A stretch of DNA of 64,000 nt from Climacium dendroides (GCA_950106755.1 OX467089.1:4776501-4840500); one strand, 5' to 3'. Numbered from the stretch's first letter, positions 23,462 through 35,041 are shown. Translations and numbers: made by a program. The notes: generated from the sequence alone by a model not told the origin.

Positions 23462-25240
23462 CCTGTTTTAAGAATAATAAATATATCCAGCTACTTTAAA
23501 CATCTCCACAAATTCTTCAAGTATTGAATTCCCAGTTGATCCTTGTATTAACCAATCATACATTTAATTTTTCTTGATATAATTTTGATAACTTTATTTT
23601 CAATGTACCACCATCCTTCTTTAAAAATTTCAAGCTATATTTAATTAATTAAGTTGTACCCTCCAAATTTATTTATTTATTAAAGTTATCAATCAAAACC
23701 TCAACTTGGTTCAACCATTCTAACAAACTAGATGGCACTTAAAGTGAGTACTCCAAAGTATTTAAATTGAATAATATATGTTTCTACTTTATAAACTAAC
23801 TCTTCAAATTTAACTATCCACAAAGTTCTTACAAAACACTTATAACAAAGTTTCGCTTTAAGCATAATAAAACTGATTCTCTTAAGAGAGATACATAATG
23901 AAATTGCTCAAGGCAATAAATATCTAAATTCTCTTAGAGAGAGAAAAAATAAAATAAAATGATAATAATTCTTACTTAAATATTGTCTCTTAAGGGATTC
24001 TCCTTATAGATTTGTTCAAGGCCAAAAAACATACAAATTTTCCATTAATACATTTCCTTATATCTACATACTGGACAACTGTATAATTTTACTTCAAATA
24101 TTACCCACTTTAAGCTAAACAAAAAGTTTTAATTATAATTGAATTAAAAATAAATAAATTTATAATTGCTTGAAAATATTAATTGTTGCAATATTCATTC
24201 AATCTTGCACTTAAGTGATAATACTCTATTCCTACGCTTATAGCGATTTATTTTATTTAAATTTATTAAATTTATAATAATAATTTTAATTTAATTGATA
24301 TTATTTTTTAATTATTTTTTAATAATGTATACTTAAAGTAATCCTTAAATATGCTTGAGCAATCATTAAATCTTTGCTTTGGTTAATCCAATAATTTGAT
24401 AATCACTTAAGTGAACTTCTAATAATATTCTCTGAAATTTTTAATTTTAATTTTAATTTTAATTTTATTTATAATTATAATTATATTTATGATATTAATA
24501 TTTAAATTCTCTTAAGAGTCTCTTTTAAATTATCTCTTTTAAGAGAAAACTTAAATTTGGCGATAATAACATAACACCAACTTAAAAATCTATATTACAC
24601 CATAGTTGGAAAGTTTGACAACAATGTCCATATCCTTGAGGGAAAATGCTCACTTGTTCTGCACTAAAAATATAATAATCACTTACTTCAGTGATATTAT
24701 AGAACTACACTCATAGCTTTAAGCTTGGAGACATTCACTTAAGTGGAGAAAAAAAAATCGCTTATAGCGTAAGACTTTAATTTATCAATTTGCTTAAAGC
24801 AGTTGCTTATTATTTTATTTTATTTTTTAACGCTTATAGTGTTCACCACTTCATTCTCTTTTGAGAAAAATATAATTGGTTTAACCAGATAATTCACATA
24901 AAGTTTAAAACTTTTATGATCACATTGTCCATTCTATGGATTTTAAAAACACTTCTCTTAAAGAGATAACCATATTGCGTTGAACAAAATAAATCAAAAC
25001 AAGCATATATAATCACCAAAGATTTTAACCACTTCTCTTGAAGAGAAATCTAGCACAATCTTTTAAAAGATATACAATATCGCTTTAAGCGAAATAACTC
25101 CAAACAACTGCATATAATCATCAAAAATTTAAAACACCTCTCTTAAAGAGAAATTGAATTCAATCTCTTCAGAGATAAACAAATATGCATATAAATAACC
25201 AAAAAGTTAAATTTCTCATTTCCAACCATGGCTTCTTACC
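23462..25240. other. AT-rich spacer packed with short palindromes
   Basis: Non-coding part of the retrotransposon between the 3' ORF and the GC-richer island. Words such as CTCTTAAGAGA, GCTTTAAGC, TTGCTCAAGGCAA, CGCTTATAGCG and CACTTAAGTG recur every few tens of bases (for example near 23,850, 23,880, 23,905, 24,765, 24,960 and 25,080). The same words fill the LTRs. No ORF. Confidence 0.7.
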
Positions 25241-26591
25241 TTAGTGGTGAATCACTTTGGGAGGGAAGGAAGGCCCGACCTTGTCCCATACCCGGTCACA
25301 TAGGCCTTCCCCTTCGGCTAAAGGGCTCACTGCTTTCACGTGGGAGGGCCTCAACCTTTTACCCTTTAGCTCCCGAGATGATTTATTGCACAAAATTTGA
25401 ATGAGGATCACCAAGGAGTTTTGTGCTAACTCCAAAATGTCGGATGAAATCACACTCTCATTCAAATCTCCACTTTTATAGCTCATAGTTGTCTTTCACA
25501 GATACATCCACACAACTTAATAGTAATAATAATAAATTATTATTTTATTTTATACATATTTAAAAAAAAATGATTTCAGAATAACTAGCATATAGTCTAC
25601 AATTATCCAATAACATAAAAATATATACACAAAAATTGCAGTTAAATAATCTTTAATCTAATGTATAGGTTTAAAATTTATACATAAATTACTATAAAAT
25701 TCTAAAAACAAAACAAAACAAAAACTCAAATTCATAAATTTTAGATTAAGGATTCAAAATGTTTTTATTTTATTTTATTTTATTTATTTTATTATTTATT
25801 ATTTATTATTTTTTTTAATTTTTTAATTTTTTAATTTTTTAATTTTTTAATTTTTTTAATTTTTTTTTAATTTTTAATTTTAATTGATTAATTTTATGTT
25901 ATTATTATTATTTTTTAAATTCAGATTCATAGATTTATTTTAATAAGTCGACAATGAAACAATACATTATTGAACGTTCAAGCCTAATCAATGGTGCTAA
26001 CAATCACACAGTGATTCTCACTTCGCTACAAGGTAACAAACTAAATTCTCTCAATTTCAGGGTCTTGTGGCTGCAATTTCGAGAATCTTCCAGGTTTTCA
26101 TACGGTGTGATTACAACGGAACCACTTTATCCTCGCCCCAAGTCACACCACTACGCACCACAATACAACAAACTCTAAACTTGCACCTGTGAAAATGAGT
26201 GCAGAAGAGAAAAGAGCCGGAAAAGCTCAGCCCACAAAATGCATACCCCTGGTTGACGATTTGATTTAGCAAACTATGAAAGTGTGAATACCTCTGACTT
26301 CTGCTGTAAGCTGCGCCTGCTCCGCCTCCGATTCGGCTGGTTGCTGGTCCTCCGCTGATCCTAACCAAAACCCAATTAGTCAAGTTCCGCTTTGTTCTGA
26401 CCAAGCTCCACTGCGACCAAGCTTTCGTGACCGACAGGCTTCTGCTCCGCTCAGTCCCTCGCCGATTGCTCCACCGAAACCGCAGGTCGCCTCCGCAACT
26501 CCCGACTCCTCCGCCGACTACTCCGACCAATCACTCACCACTCAGCGCCGCAGCTTCAGGCTTCGCTGCTGCTCCGACAGTCCGCTCCGAA
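25241..26591. other. Non-coding internal region with patches of GC-richer DNA
   Basis: Includes GC-richer stretches at 25,240-25,490 and 26,110-26,590 separated by A/T homopolymer DNA. Minus-strand open frames 25,486-25,241 and 26,530-26,111 have no recognised domain. A 139-residue frame at 26,530-26,111 begins with a Gly/Val-rich run and may be low-complexity coincidence. Confidence 0.35.
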
Positions 26592-26804
26592 CTACATACA
26601 GCCTCCACAACAGCAGCAACCACCGCAACGACAACGCATCGACCAACAATGCCTCCGTGAACCGATCGTCGTCATCGAGCAACTCTTGATCAGATTGTCA
26701 TCATTGGAGCTTGCTGTTCTGCCTTTGCTCAGCGTCCTGATCAAGCATCGCTCAAGCTCTTGTACAAGCTCTCCCTCCAACTTCCGGCGAGGCTTCTCGG
26801 TCAT
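26592..26804 (-). CDS. Small ORF in GC-rich island of the retrotransposon, unknown
   Basis: A 70-residue frame starting MTEKPRRKLEGELVQELERCL and ending in a Cys/Gly-rich tail. It lies about 180 nt downstream of a TATATAA word on the same strand. I do not recognise the product. It could be the first exon of a captured or internal transcription unit, or chance. Confidence 0.3.
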   Translation of the reverse strand: MTEKPRRKLEGELVQELERCLIRTLSKGRTASSNDDNLIKSCSMTTIGSRRHCWSMRCRCGGCCCCGGCM

Positions 26805-26985
26805 GTCACTCCAAACACAAGTTCTACCTCTAACCACAAAATGCAACCCTCAAATTCACTCCAAGACACACTCTTAAAAAGATCAACCTCACAAATTACA
26901 GAAAGATCAATCTCTCAAAAACAAGAACCTAAGAGCTCTCACAGACTACGACCTCCAATGTCTTACAAGTGGCCCTCAGCAACGG

Positions 26986-26995
26986 CTTATATAAT
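26986..26995 (-). promoter_or_regulatory. Candidate internal TATA box in the retrotransposon
   Basis: ATTATATAAG on the minus strand is followed by GC-balanced, pyrimidine-rich leader-like sequence and an ORF at 26,804. It lies between pol and the 609-residue ORF, so it could drive a separate transcript for the latter. Positional inference only. Confidence 0.3.
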
Positions 26996-27069
26996 GCATA
27001 ACTGGGCTGGTTGTGGCAAAAAGATGGCAGTAACGGCTTCTGAAAACTCAAAAACTCACAATCACTAGT

Positions 27070-27668
27070 TACACTCTTAGTTACTTTTAAAATTATCACA
27101 TTATTTTTTTATTTTTTTATTTTTTATTTTTATTTTATTTTATTTTTTTACGTTTTTAATGTGTTACTAGATTCGTTAAGTTCTACCCTACTTCGTAACT
27201 TCCACTCAGCATTTGGTACCTTATTGAACTAAATTTGGGGAAAGAAAAATCTTATTATTATTATTATCATATTGTCATCATTTATTTATTTATTTTTTTT
27301 AATTTTTAATTTTAATTTTAATTTTTTTTAAATTTTATTCCTAAGTATTATTTACGCTTCCAAATTTATCATGTTTTCAAAAATTACACAATAAAGCAAA
27401 GTCTCCCACACACTTAAATTAAAACTTGTCCCTAAGTTTTATTAAATATAAATAATCTGCAAAAGACAATAAACATTGTTAGTAATAATTGAATCATCCC
27501 AAAGTTGTAGGTACCATTAGAAGGAAAATTAATCACTAGCCTAAAAATTAATTAATTAATTAATTAATTAATTAAATTTGAAAGGGCTAAGTTGAACTTG
27601 TCTACCCTTGGTTATTTATTATCAATCTAAACTATAATCATGTGATTAAGGTAAAAAAAAATTTAAGA
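27070..27668. other. AT-homopolymer spacer after pol
   Basis: T-runs, ATT repeats and an (ATTA)n tract near 27,549-27,577. No coding sequence. Confidence 0.6.
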
Positions 27669-27935
27669 TTATTGATAATAAAATTTAAGGCGATTTCCAT
27701 TGTAACGGGTAAGATATACTTTCCCTTCAAAATCTTCTAGTTCAAAAGAACCATTATCAAAACTTCTTAGAATTTTATAAGGACCAAACCAACGCATTTG
27801 AAATTTGCCTGGGAACTTTTGAAAACGACTATCAAACAAAAGAACAAAATCATTAGTTTTTGGTATTTTAGGTTTTAATTTACTATCATAAAAACTTTTT
27901 CGTCAATTTTGAATGCTAGCTATATTTAAATATGC

Positions 27936-29231
27936 TTAAGTACGAGTTTCATCTAATTTTTCTAGCATTATATACCGTTCTTCTAAAGATTCTTTGTCAC
28001 CAAGTTTATGATCAAGGGCTATTCTAAAAGATTGCAGTTCTAATTCTATGGGTAAAATAGCCTCTTGGCCATAAACCAACTGAAAAGGGGTATGTTTTGT
28101 CGTTACTTTGTAGGCAGTCCTATAAGCCCATAAAGCGTCAAAAAGTCTTGCATCCCAGTCCGTATTTGACCCTTGCACAATTTTAGTAATAATTTTACAT
28201 AAAATCCCATTTGTTTTTTCAGTTTGTCCATTAGCCCTAGGATGGTAAGGTGTAGTCTTTCTATGTTTTATTAAATATTTGTTGGTTAAATTTTCAATAG
28301 TAGAATTTATAAAATGGGTCCCTCGATCACTTATCAATTCTTTTGGACACCCAAACCTAGTAATTATATTCTCATATAGAAATGTCGCAACCGTTTGTGC
28401 ATCATCTGTTCTTGTAGCTTGAGCTTCCGCCCATTTAGTCATATATTCAGTCGCTACAAGAATATATCTCTTCCTACTGTTTCTACTAGGGGTTTTTATG
28501 GGTCCAACAAAGTCAATCCCCCATTTTTCGAATGGCGTTTGGGCCAAAATAGTAGTTAGGGGCATTGCCGAAATGGCAGTAGGCTTCCCAATCCTCTGAC
28601 AAGGATCGCATTTTTTAATGAATTTGGCGGCATCTTTAAACATAGACGGCCACCAGTATCCAAAGTGAAGGGCCTTTTTAGCGATAACAAACCCTGCAAA
28701 ATGTCCTCCACAACTGGATTCATGGCACCCTTTTAACACATCTTCTATTTCACTTGGATTTATACATCTACGTAAAACACCATCATAGCCCAATTTAAAT
28801 AATATTCCATCTAATAAGGTATAAGGTGTAGATCGTTGTATTAATCTCGCTTTTTGTTTATCAGAGAAATTAGAAGGAAACTCTCTTGTAGACAAATAGT
28901 TTATAATTTTTGCATATTCTAAAGGAATGCCATCTACTTGAAAAAGTTGGGCATCTGGGTAATTATCATCAACAGGTTCGGTGCCAACTTGTTCATTAAG
29001 TCTAGAAAGGTGATCTGCATTTACATGTGATTTTCCAGGTCTAACGTTAATGGTAAAATCAAATTCTTGTAATAAAAGTACCCATCTAGCAATTCGGCCA
29101 CTTAATTGGGGTTTATTTATCATGTATTTTAAGGCATCATGGTCCACATGAAAAGTAAACTTATAATCCAACAAATAATGGCGGAATTTTTTAACAGAAA
29201 AAATCATTCCCAAAGCCTCACGTTCCGTCAC
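27936..29231 (-). CDS. RNase H C-terminal part and integrase ORF segment
   Basis: A 431-residue open segment of pol. The start is inside RNase H (MTEREALGMIFSVKKFRHYL, FHVDHDALKY, NADHLSRL). The integrase zinc-binding part follows (ESSCGGHFAG...CDPCQR; H-H-C-C), then the catalytic core with WGIDFVGP (first Asp), ELISDRGTHF (second Asp) and HPRANGQTEKTNG (Glu). Frame continues past the TAA at 27,936 to 27,669. Intact catalytic residues suggest that the parent element was active. Confidence 0.92.
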   Translation of the reverse strand: MTEREALGMIFSVKKFRHYLLDYKFTFHVDHDALKYMINKPQLSGRIARWVLLLQEFDFTINVRPGKSHVNADHLSRLNEQVGTEPVDDNYPDAQLFQVDGIPLEYAKIINYLSTREFPSNFSDKQKARLIQRSTPYTLLDGILFKLGYDGVLRRCINPSEIEDVLKGCHESSCGGHFAGFVIAKKALHFGYWWPSMFKDAAKFIKKCDPCQRIGKPTAISAMPLTTILAQTPFEKWGIDFVGPIKTPSRNSRKRYILVATEYMTKWAEAQATRTDDAQTVATFLYENIITRFGCPKELISDRGTHFINSTIENLTNKYLIKHRKTTPYHPRANGQTEKTNGILCKIITKIVQGSNTDWDARLFDALWAYRTAYKVTTKHTPFQLVYGQEAILPIELELQSFRIALDHKLGDKESLEERYIMLEKLDETRT

Positions 29232-29447
29232 AGAATAATTCCTCTCAGCAGAAGTAAGCTGCCTACTTGCATAGTAGATAGGGTGATCATGTTTTTTATC
29301 ATCTTTTTGACTAAGAACCGTGCCAATTGCAAAATTAGAAGCATCAACATAAACCTCAAAATCTTTATCCCAATTTGGACTAACTAAAATTGGACTATTT
29401 ATTAGCTTAAGTTTTAAGGCTTGGAATGCTTTAGTGCATTGCTCAGT

Positions 29448-30572
29448 CTAAACTGGAGGTTGTTCACTCTTTTTTAGCAAGTGTGTTAGAGGTAAGGCAA
29501 TAGTGGCATATTTATGAATAAATCTTCGATAATAGCCAATATGGCCTAAAAATCCCTTAACTCCAATGACAGTATTTGGGACCGGTAAATTTGCAATAAT
29601 TGCAACTTTATCAGGATCAGTAGCAATTCCTTGTTTGAATACTATGTGTCCCAATAATTTTCCAAAAGGTACTGCAAATTGAGATTTAGCCGAGTTGATA
29701 GAAATCCCAAACTTCTCACATTGTTCAAAACATTTGGCTAAATAGGTAGCATGATTAGACTTACTACTAAAAACACAAAAATCATCTAAGAAAATTTCCA
29801 TAAATTTTCGTAAGTATTCATGAAAAGCTATAGTCATTAATCTTTGAAAAGTAGCAGGCGCATTACAAAGACCAAAAGGCATTACTCGACATGCAAAAGT
29901 TCTCCAATCTGTAGTAAAGGTGGTCAACAATTGATATTTTAAGGCAATTTGAATCTGATTATATCCTGAAAATCCATCCATCATTGAATAATACTCATAC
30001 CCTGCCACTGTATCTAACATGGTATCCGTAAAGGGTAAGGGAAAATAGTCTTTATGAGTAGCGCTATTCAGTTTTCTATAGTCTTGACAAATACGTAACT
30101 TGCCATTTTTCTTAGGTACAATGACAATTGAAGATATCCACTCACTATAAGGTACTGGATAGATAAATCCACATTCTAATAATTTATCAATTTTCTCTTT
30201 TACCAATAAAGAATATTTAGGGTTCATTCTGTATTGTCTGTGATGTACAGGTTTAACATTATCTTCTAAAATAATTTTGTGCTCACAAATTTCTGGAGGA
30301 ACTCCTTTAAGATCCTTATAAGTCCAAGCAAAAGCACTCTTATGTCTTTTAAAGAAATTTTTCCAGTATTTCCATTCAACCTTAGTCATTTTAGAATAGA
30401 CCCTTATGTTTTTTGGATCCCCTTCCGTTCCCAAATTCATTTCCTTACAAATATCTTTTAAACTTCCTAAATTAAGAGGAGTTTTGTCATTATCAAAAAA
30501 CATTTGTTCTAATTCGTTTGTATCCGAATCTAAATGCGGTTCTAGCTCAGATTCTTCTACGGTTTCAACCAT
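29448..30572 (-). CDS. Reverse transcriptase ORF segment
   Basis: A 374-residue open part of pol. RT motifs are visible: YRMNPKYSLLVKEKIDKLLE, SSIVIVPKKNGKLRICQDYRKLN, FSGYNQIQI, FACRVMPFGLCNAPATFQR and the catalytic FLDDFCVFS (Y/F-x-D-D variant). It stops at TAG 29,448 where related elements have Trp before T-E-x-C, consistent with a TGG-to-TAG change. RNase H follows in the same frame (LVSPNWDKDFEVYVDAS). Confidence 0.93.
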   Translation of the reverse strand: MVETVEESELEPHLDSDTNELEQMFFDNDKTPLNLGSLKDICKEMNLGTEGDPKNIRVYSKMTKVEWKYWKNFFKRHKSAFAWTYKDLKGVPPEICEHKIILEDNVKPVHHRQYRMNPKYSLLVKEKIDKLLECGFIYPVPYSEWISSIVIVPKKNGKLRICQDYRKLNSATHKDYFPLPFTDTMLDTVAGYEYYSMMDGFSGYNQIQIALKYQLLTTFTTDWRTFACRVMPFGLCNAPATFQRLMTIAFHEYLRKFMEIFLDDFCVFSSKSNHATYLAKCFEQCEKFGISINSAKSQFAVPFGKLLGHIVFKQGIATDPDKVAIIANLPVPNTVIGVKGFLGHIGYYRRFIHKYATIALPLTHLLKKSEQPPV

Positions 30573-31431
30573 TCCAACCTCAGAAGTTTGCCAAGCTAGA
30601 ATTGCATCATCAGAATCATTATAGATTGTTAATGGGATAAAATATTCTCCAGGTCCAACACACTAATAGTGAAAAGGACTTTCAGATATATTTTTAGAAG
30701 ATTCTTCAAAAGAGGTATTATATCCATTATCAGAAGAATTCGCTGACGTGATACTCGATCCATCATCTTGGGTTTCCCCATGATAAATAATCGGGAACAT
30801 AGGTAATGTTAGTTTTTGTTTTCCTTTTCCAATAGTTATTAGGCCCTTTCCCCAATCATCTTTTACATTGGCTATATGTAACCAAGGTCAACCAAGTAAA
30901 ATTGGATAGGAAGATATGGCGTTTGGGACTTTGAATATAATGTAATCAACTTTATATTCCAAGTTATCAATAAAAGTACAAATCTGAGATAACATACCTA
31001 AAGGTTTAACTCTACTTTGATCCGCCATTCGTAAAATTATGGGCGTAGGGGTCATTGTTGTTAATCCTAATTCATCCATAGTTTCTTTACTCATAAGGTT
31101 AACGCTAGATCTCCCATCAATTTGAGCTCCTGAGATTAGGGTGCCATCAATTCTTAATTCAATAGTTGGAGCACCCGGATCTAAGGAAACATCATGAATT
31201 TCATTTTCCTTAACCCTCTTTTTTACTAAAGCATGGCTAAGTTTACTCCTACACTTAGGTGAAATAGCTAGAAGTTGCTTTAGAGATATTTGTGGTTGTA
31301 TAGAGTCCAAATTCTCTAGAATATTATAAGATTTCATTCCTGCTACCAATCTCATCAAACGTTTAATAATTCTTTTAGGTTTAGGACTATTCTTACTGGA
31401 TAATGAAATTGGGAGTCTTTTCATAGGTATT

Positions 31432-33786
31432 TTAATTGTAGATGGAATTAAAGGCGCAATGGGAATTTTTGACATTGGTACATTGTTTTCTAAACTTTTT
31501 GTGGGTTGTGGTGAAGGCGCATGTGATAAAAAAAGGTTGATTTTTCAAGGGTGAAATTGGTGACAATGAATCTCCATCTAAAGATTCATGTTCACTTCGA
31601 TCATCCTCTGAATTAGTTTGGAAGTCTCCTTTTGAATTTAATTTATTTTTTAAGGTGGCACTACGAGTATTAACTACAAAGGTAGGTTGTTTAAGTTGGA
31701 GTCCCATTGTTTGAGTCTGTAAGGTTTTAGATATTTTATGAACTTCTTTTTCTTTAGATTCATCCTTAAATGTCACTTGTTTCCCTTGATTCCAATCTCT
31801 CTCAGAAGGTGGGAACTTAGGAAGATCCTCGCGACAGTCATTAGCTATATGTCTTGGCTTTCTATATCTTCCACATAAAGGGACATAACCTTCTTGCTTT
31901 CTAGGATTAGGACAATCATTGGCGTAATGGCCTAATTCACCACATCTATAACATACCACATGTTTTCCTTTTTGTGGTGGGTTATATTGGTGTGTATTCG
32001 GATTATAAGGTGGTCCGTTCCAAATAGGTGGTGAATTATATTCATCATTCTATCTGGGACGACTATCATTTGGTTTATAAGGGGGGGTAGCTCTAGGTCT
32101 TGTGAATAGTCTTTTATTCATGTTAGCTTGATTTCCTCCCTTATTAATCCAAGGTCTATTATTAGAAGAACTTTCCACCTGTTGGATGCTTTGTAGATTC
32201 CAACATTTGGTAATGTCATGATTTCTACCACAATAAGAACACTTAAGGGTTTGGTTTGGAGGAGATGGACATTCATTAGCCATATGTCCATAACCCTTAC
32301 AGGTTGAACACCATACATTAGAGCGGGTATTATTAGGTTTAAAGCGTTTAGGTCTACCCCCCGCTAATTTTACCTCCATGTTTTGTAATTGTTGAGTAAG
32401 TTTTTCTATTCTATCCAAATTAGGGTCAACAATTGGTTTTTCATTGGATGCCTATTCTACAATAGCTTTCAATGGGGCTGCAACCATAGGTTGAGGCTGG
32501 GGTCTTGTATAAGGTGGTGGATATAAAGATATATTTTGGTCCACAATTGGACGAATTCGCCCTTGTAATTGATTTGGTGTCATTCTAGGTTGAGGTTCTA
32601 AAGTTGGATAAATTGATTGGTCTGCATAAGGCATATAGTCTTCATCAATCCTAGACTCTTCCCATATTTTTGCATGACGCAAGCCTTCTAGTAAAGTGTT
32701 AGGGCGTTTTTCTTTAGTATAAAGTTTTAATTCATAGGGGTACAAGCCCCCCACAAATAAACTTGTTAGAAAATCTTCAGGCATGTTGTGATTAGTCCAT
32801 CTATTTAATAAATCTTCCATTCTCCCATAATAAGAATCTACACTCTCTTCTATTCCCATTTTTATATGTCTTAGTCTTTCTCGCAAACTTTCGTTAAATC
32901 CAATCGGTCGAAATTGTGCAAGAAAGGCATTTTTTAAAGCATCCCAATTTACAAAAGTAGCTTGATTTTGTCTTTGATACCAAGCAAAAGCATTGGCTTG
33001 TAGGGTTGCGGGAAATGTGACCAAATAATCTTCTTGGGGAATTCTATTAGCTTGACAACATGCTATAAATCTAGATAAATGAAAATCAGGATCAGTTCCT
33101 ATTTGGCCATAATAAATAGGCATAGGGGCAAGATTCAAAGGTCTTTGATTTGCCATTGAATTATTTTGATTTTGGCTCGGCGGAGGTAAAGGAGGAGTAG
33201 AAGGTGAATTATTCGAATTCGATGAGGAAGTAGAGTACTCTCTAGAGCTATCAAACTCTTGATTACCTCTAGGAAAATTTAAAGGATCAAAATCTTCTAA
33301 ATCCCCTATAGAGTCAAAAACAAAAGATTTGTTTTTTTGTAAATTTGTAGGCACAAAGTTTTGTTTAATAACTTGGACTCCCTCCCTAACAGTTTGTATA
33401 TTAGATTCTGATTGACTAAACTCTTCGTTTAGAAGAAGTGTGGTATTTAAATCGTCATCACTTTGTTTAGAAGTATAAGTAGGAGTACTAAGGAGACGTT
33501 CTAGTTCTTGGGCAATTTTCTTATTTTCCTCTTCACTCTCTATTCTGTCTCGTTGGTTTTGAATTTTAATTTCATCTCCCTCATTTTGAGTAAAATTAAT
33601 CTTTGGTGAAGAGGAAGAAGGAGATATTGAAGGTGACGTTTGATGACCCTCTTCACGATGAGAATGAGAGTGTGATTTATCACATGACAGTAATCCCCTT
33701 CGACGATCCCAAACTTTGGCACGTTTATCCCTAGCGAGTTTTTGTAATTCTTTTTTAAGTTTAGATGGAGAAGGTACTCCCGACAT
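31432..33786 (-). pseudogene. gag: gag with zinc knuckles (two in-frame stops)
   Basis: The frame begins MSGVPSPSKLKKELQKLA at 33,786 and carries a retrotransposon gag (capsid) region around residues 220-380 (DPDFHLSRFIACC, AFAWYQRQNQ, NWDALKNAFLAQF, VDSYYGRMEDLL). TAG at 32,452 and TAG at 32,050 interrupt it. After the first stop come the nucleocapsid knuckles CSTCKGYGHMANEC, CSYCGRNHDITKC and CYRCGELGHYANDC, and a fourth degenerate one. The capsid/nucleocapsid would package the RNA. The frame ends at 31,432 and protease continues in another frame after an A7 run (31,528-31,534). Confidence 0.9.
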
Positions 33787-33951
33787 TAATTTTCTCCATT
33801 CAATGGAAACAAAATCTCACCAAATATACATATATATGTATTTTTAGAATTAATTTAATTTAGTTTAATTTTAAACTTTTATTATTATTATTATTTTCTT
33901 TTTATATTATTTTCTTTGTTTTTATTTTTATTATATATATATTTTTTAATT

Positions 33952-34446
33952 TTAAGGAAAAATTAATTTAAAATTCAGATGGGGAGATTTTCTTTTTGAC
34001 AGTAAAAATTCAGGGATAAAAGGGGTGGATAAGAGATTAATTGGTCCATAAATCAAGACATATGTTTTTCTCTCAATTTTGACTCCATTCCAACCCGCAT
34101 AAATCCTTGGTACTTGGTTTTTAGTAATTGCTTTTAATTTTCTATATTGTAGAAATAGATAATGTAGTGAAGAATCTAAAAGTAGTTCTCCTTCTAAAGC
34201 TTTTACTCTGTTGTTAAATTCTTCACTTCCATTCCAAAGTTTACTAAAGATAATACGTTTTATATCCAAAGGCAATACATCAATTTGATCACAAAGATCT
34301 TTATTTCTAGGATAATTTCCAATGATTCTAAATCCTTCACCCAAATATGCTCCCTTATAAAGCCTATATAATGCCTTGAAAAGACATGGCCCAGAAAAGA
34401 AATCTTCTAAAATTTTTGGAACTTCCCAAGGAAAAGTATAATTCAT
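33952..34446 (-). CDS. 164-residue ORF upstream of gag, unknown
   Basis: An intact ORF between the primer site and gag, starting MNYTFPWEVPKILEDFFSG. It is rich in aromatic and Leu residues, with no zinc knuckle or membrane segment. It is not recognised as a known family. Its place ahead of gag parallels the ORF1 of Ogre/Tat elements, but homology is not established. Confidence 0.55.
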   Translation of the reverse strand: MNYTFPWEVPKILEDFFSGPCLFKALYRLYKGAYLGEGFRIIGNYPRNKDLCDQIDVLPLDIKRIIFSKLWNGSEEFNNRVKALEGELLLDSSLHYLFLQYRKLKAITKNQVPRIYAGWNGVKIERKTYVLIYGPINLLSTPFIPEFLLSKRKSPHLNFKLIFP

Positions 34447-34558
34447 CTACACAAAATTATTACGACTTTGCCAAGACCTCCCTTTACTATTTTCATATAC
34501 TTCCACATTACCTAGTTTAATTTATTGTATGGAAATAAATAAGGGTGTCAATAACAAT

Positions 34559-34900
34559 TCACAGTTGTAGTAATTCTGGAAGAGATGTAGGTTTAATTTG
34601 TAAAATTTCAAGAAGTCTAATAATATTCAAAAATTCAGGTTCATACGGCAATGGTTTTATGGGTTTACAATTTAAATTTTGTCTAGACCGGTTTAGAGTA
34701 TCAAAGTCTTGTTTCTTTCTACAAGTTTTCTTAACATGACCATTAGCACCACAAAAATGACATTTAATATTTTCTCTATGAGTTTTATTTTTAATCTTTG
34801 TTTTAGTAATGTTTTCTGATTTATTTTCAAGGCTTTTCCTACATAAAAAATCTATTGTACTTTGAATCGGAAAATTACTCCTAGAACTACTATGATCCAT
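34559..34900 (-). CDS. 113-residue ORF with a CCHC zinc knuckle, upstream of gag
   Basis: An intact ORF starting MDHSSSRSNFPIQ, about 145 nt inside the primer site. It contains a single perfect knuckle CHFCGANGHVKKTC (C-x2-C-x4-H-x4-C) set in Lys/Arg-rich sequence, followed by a proline/leucine tail. It looks like a small nucleic-acid-binding protein separate from the Gag nucleocapsid. It could also be the 5' part of a spliced or decayed larger ORF with 33,952-34,446. Confidence 0.6.
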   Translation of the reverse strand: MDHSSSRSNFPIQSTIDFLCRKSLENKSENITKTKIKNKTHRENIKCHFCGANGHVKKTCRKKQDFDTLNRSRQNLNCKPIKPLPYEPEFLNIIRLLEILQIKPTSLPELLQL

Positions 34901-35041
34901 TATTTCTTATATTTATCATAGAATTTGATTTGATCAAATTTGAAATCCTTATTCACCACTAATCTTTTCATTAAATTCTTCTAGACTTAATTTCAAAAAG
35001 AAAGATTCTACTTACATTTTAGCTACCACTTAGCCGAGCTT

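Larger units (their letters stand above)
27669..31475 (-). pseudogene. pol: pol polyprotein: protease, RT, RNase H, integrase (broken)
   Basis: One reading frame runs from before 31,475 to TAA at 27,669-27,671, interrupted by stops at 30,888 (TGA, in LLG*PWLH), 30,663 (TAG), 29,448 (TAG, in QPPV*TEQC), 27,936 (TAA) and one more downstream. Order: retropepsin-like protease with an SGAQIDGRSSVNLMS-like active site where D-G replaces the usual D-S/T-G; RT (see 29,448-30,572); RNase H; then integrase with HHCC, DDE core and a C-terminal chromodomain-less tail (FPGKFQMRWFGPYKI). The domain order identifies Ty3/gypsy. It would make the enzymes for reverse transcription and insertion, but this copy cannot as written. 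Confidence 0.9.

Noticed and set aside
26427..27068. Plus-strand Pro/Ala/Thr-rich frames antisense to the retrotransposon
   Set aside because: Considered as an antisense gene like that reported in Grande elements, but the frames are short and low-complexity, and minus-strand features explain the GC island equally well.
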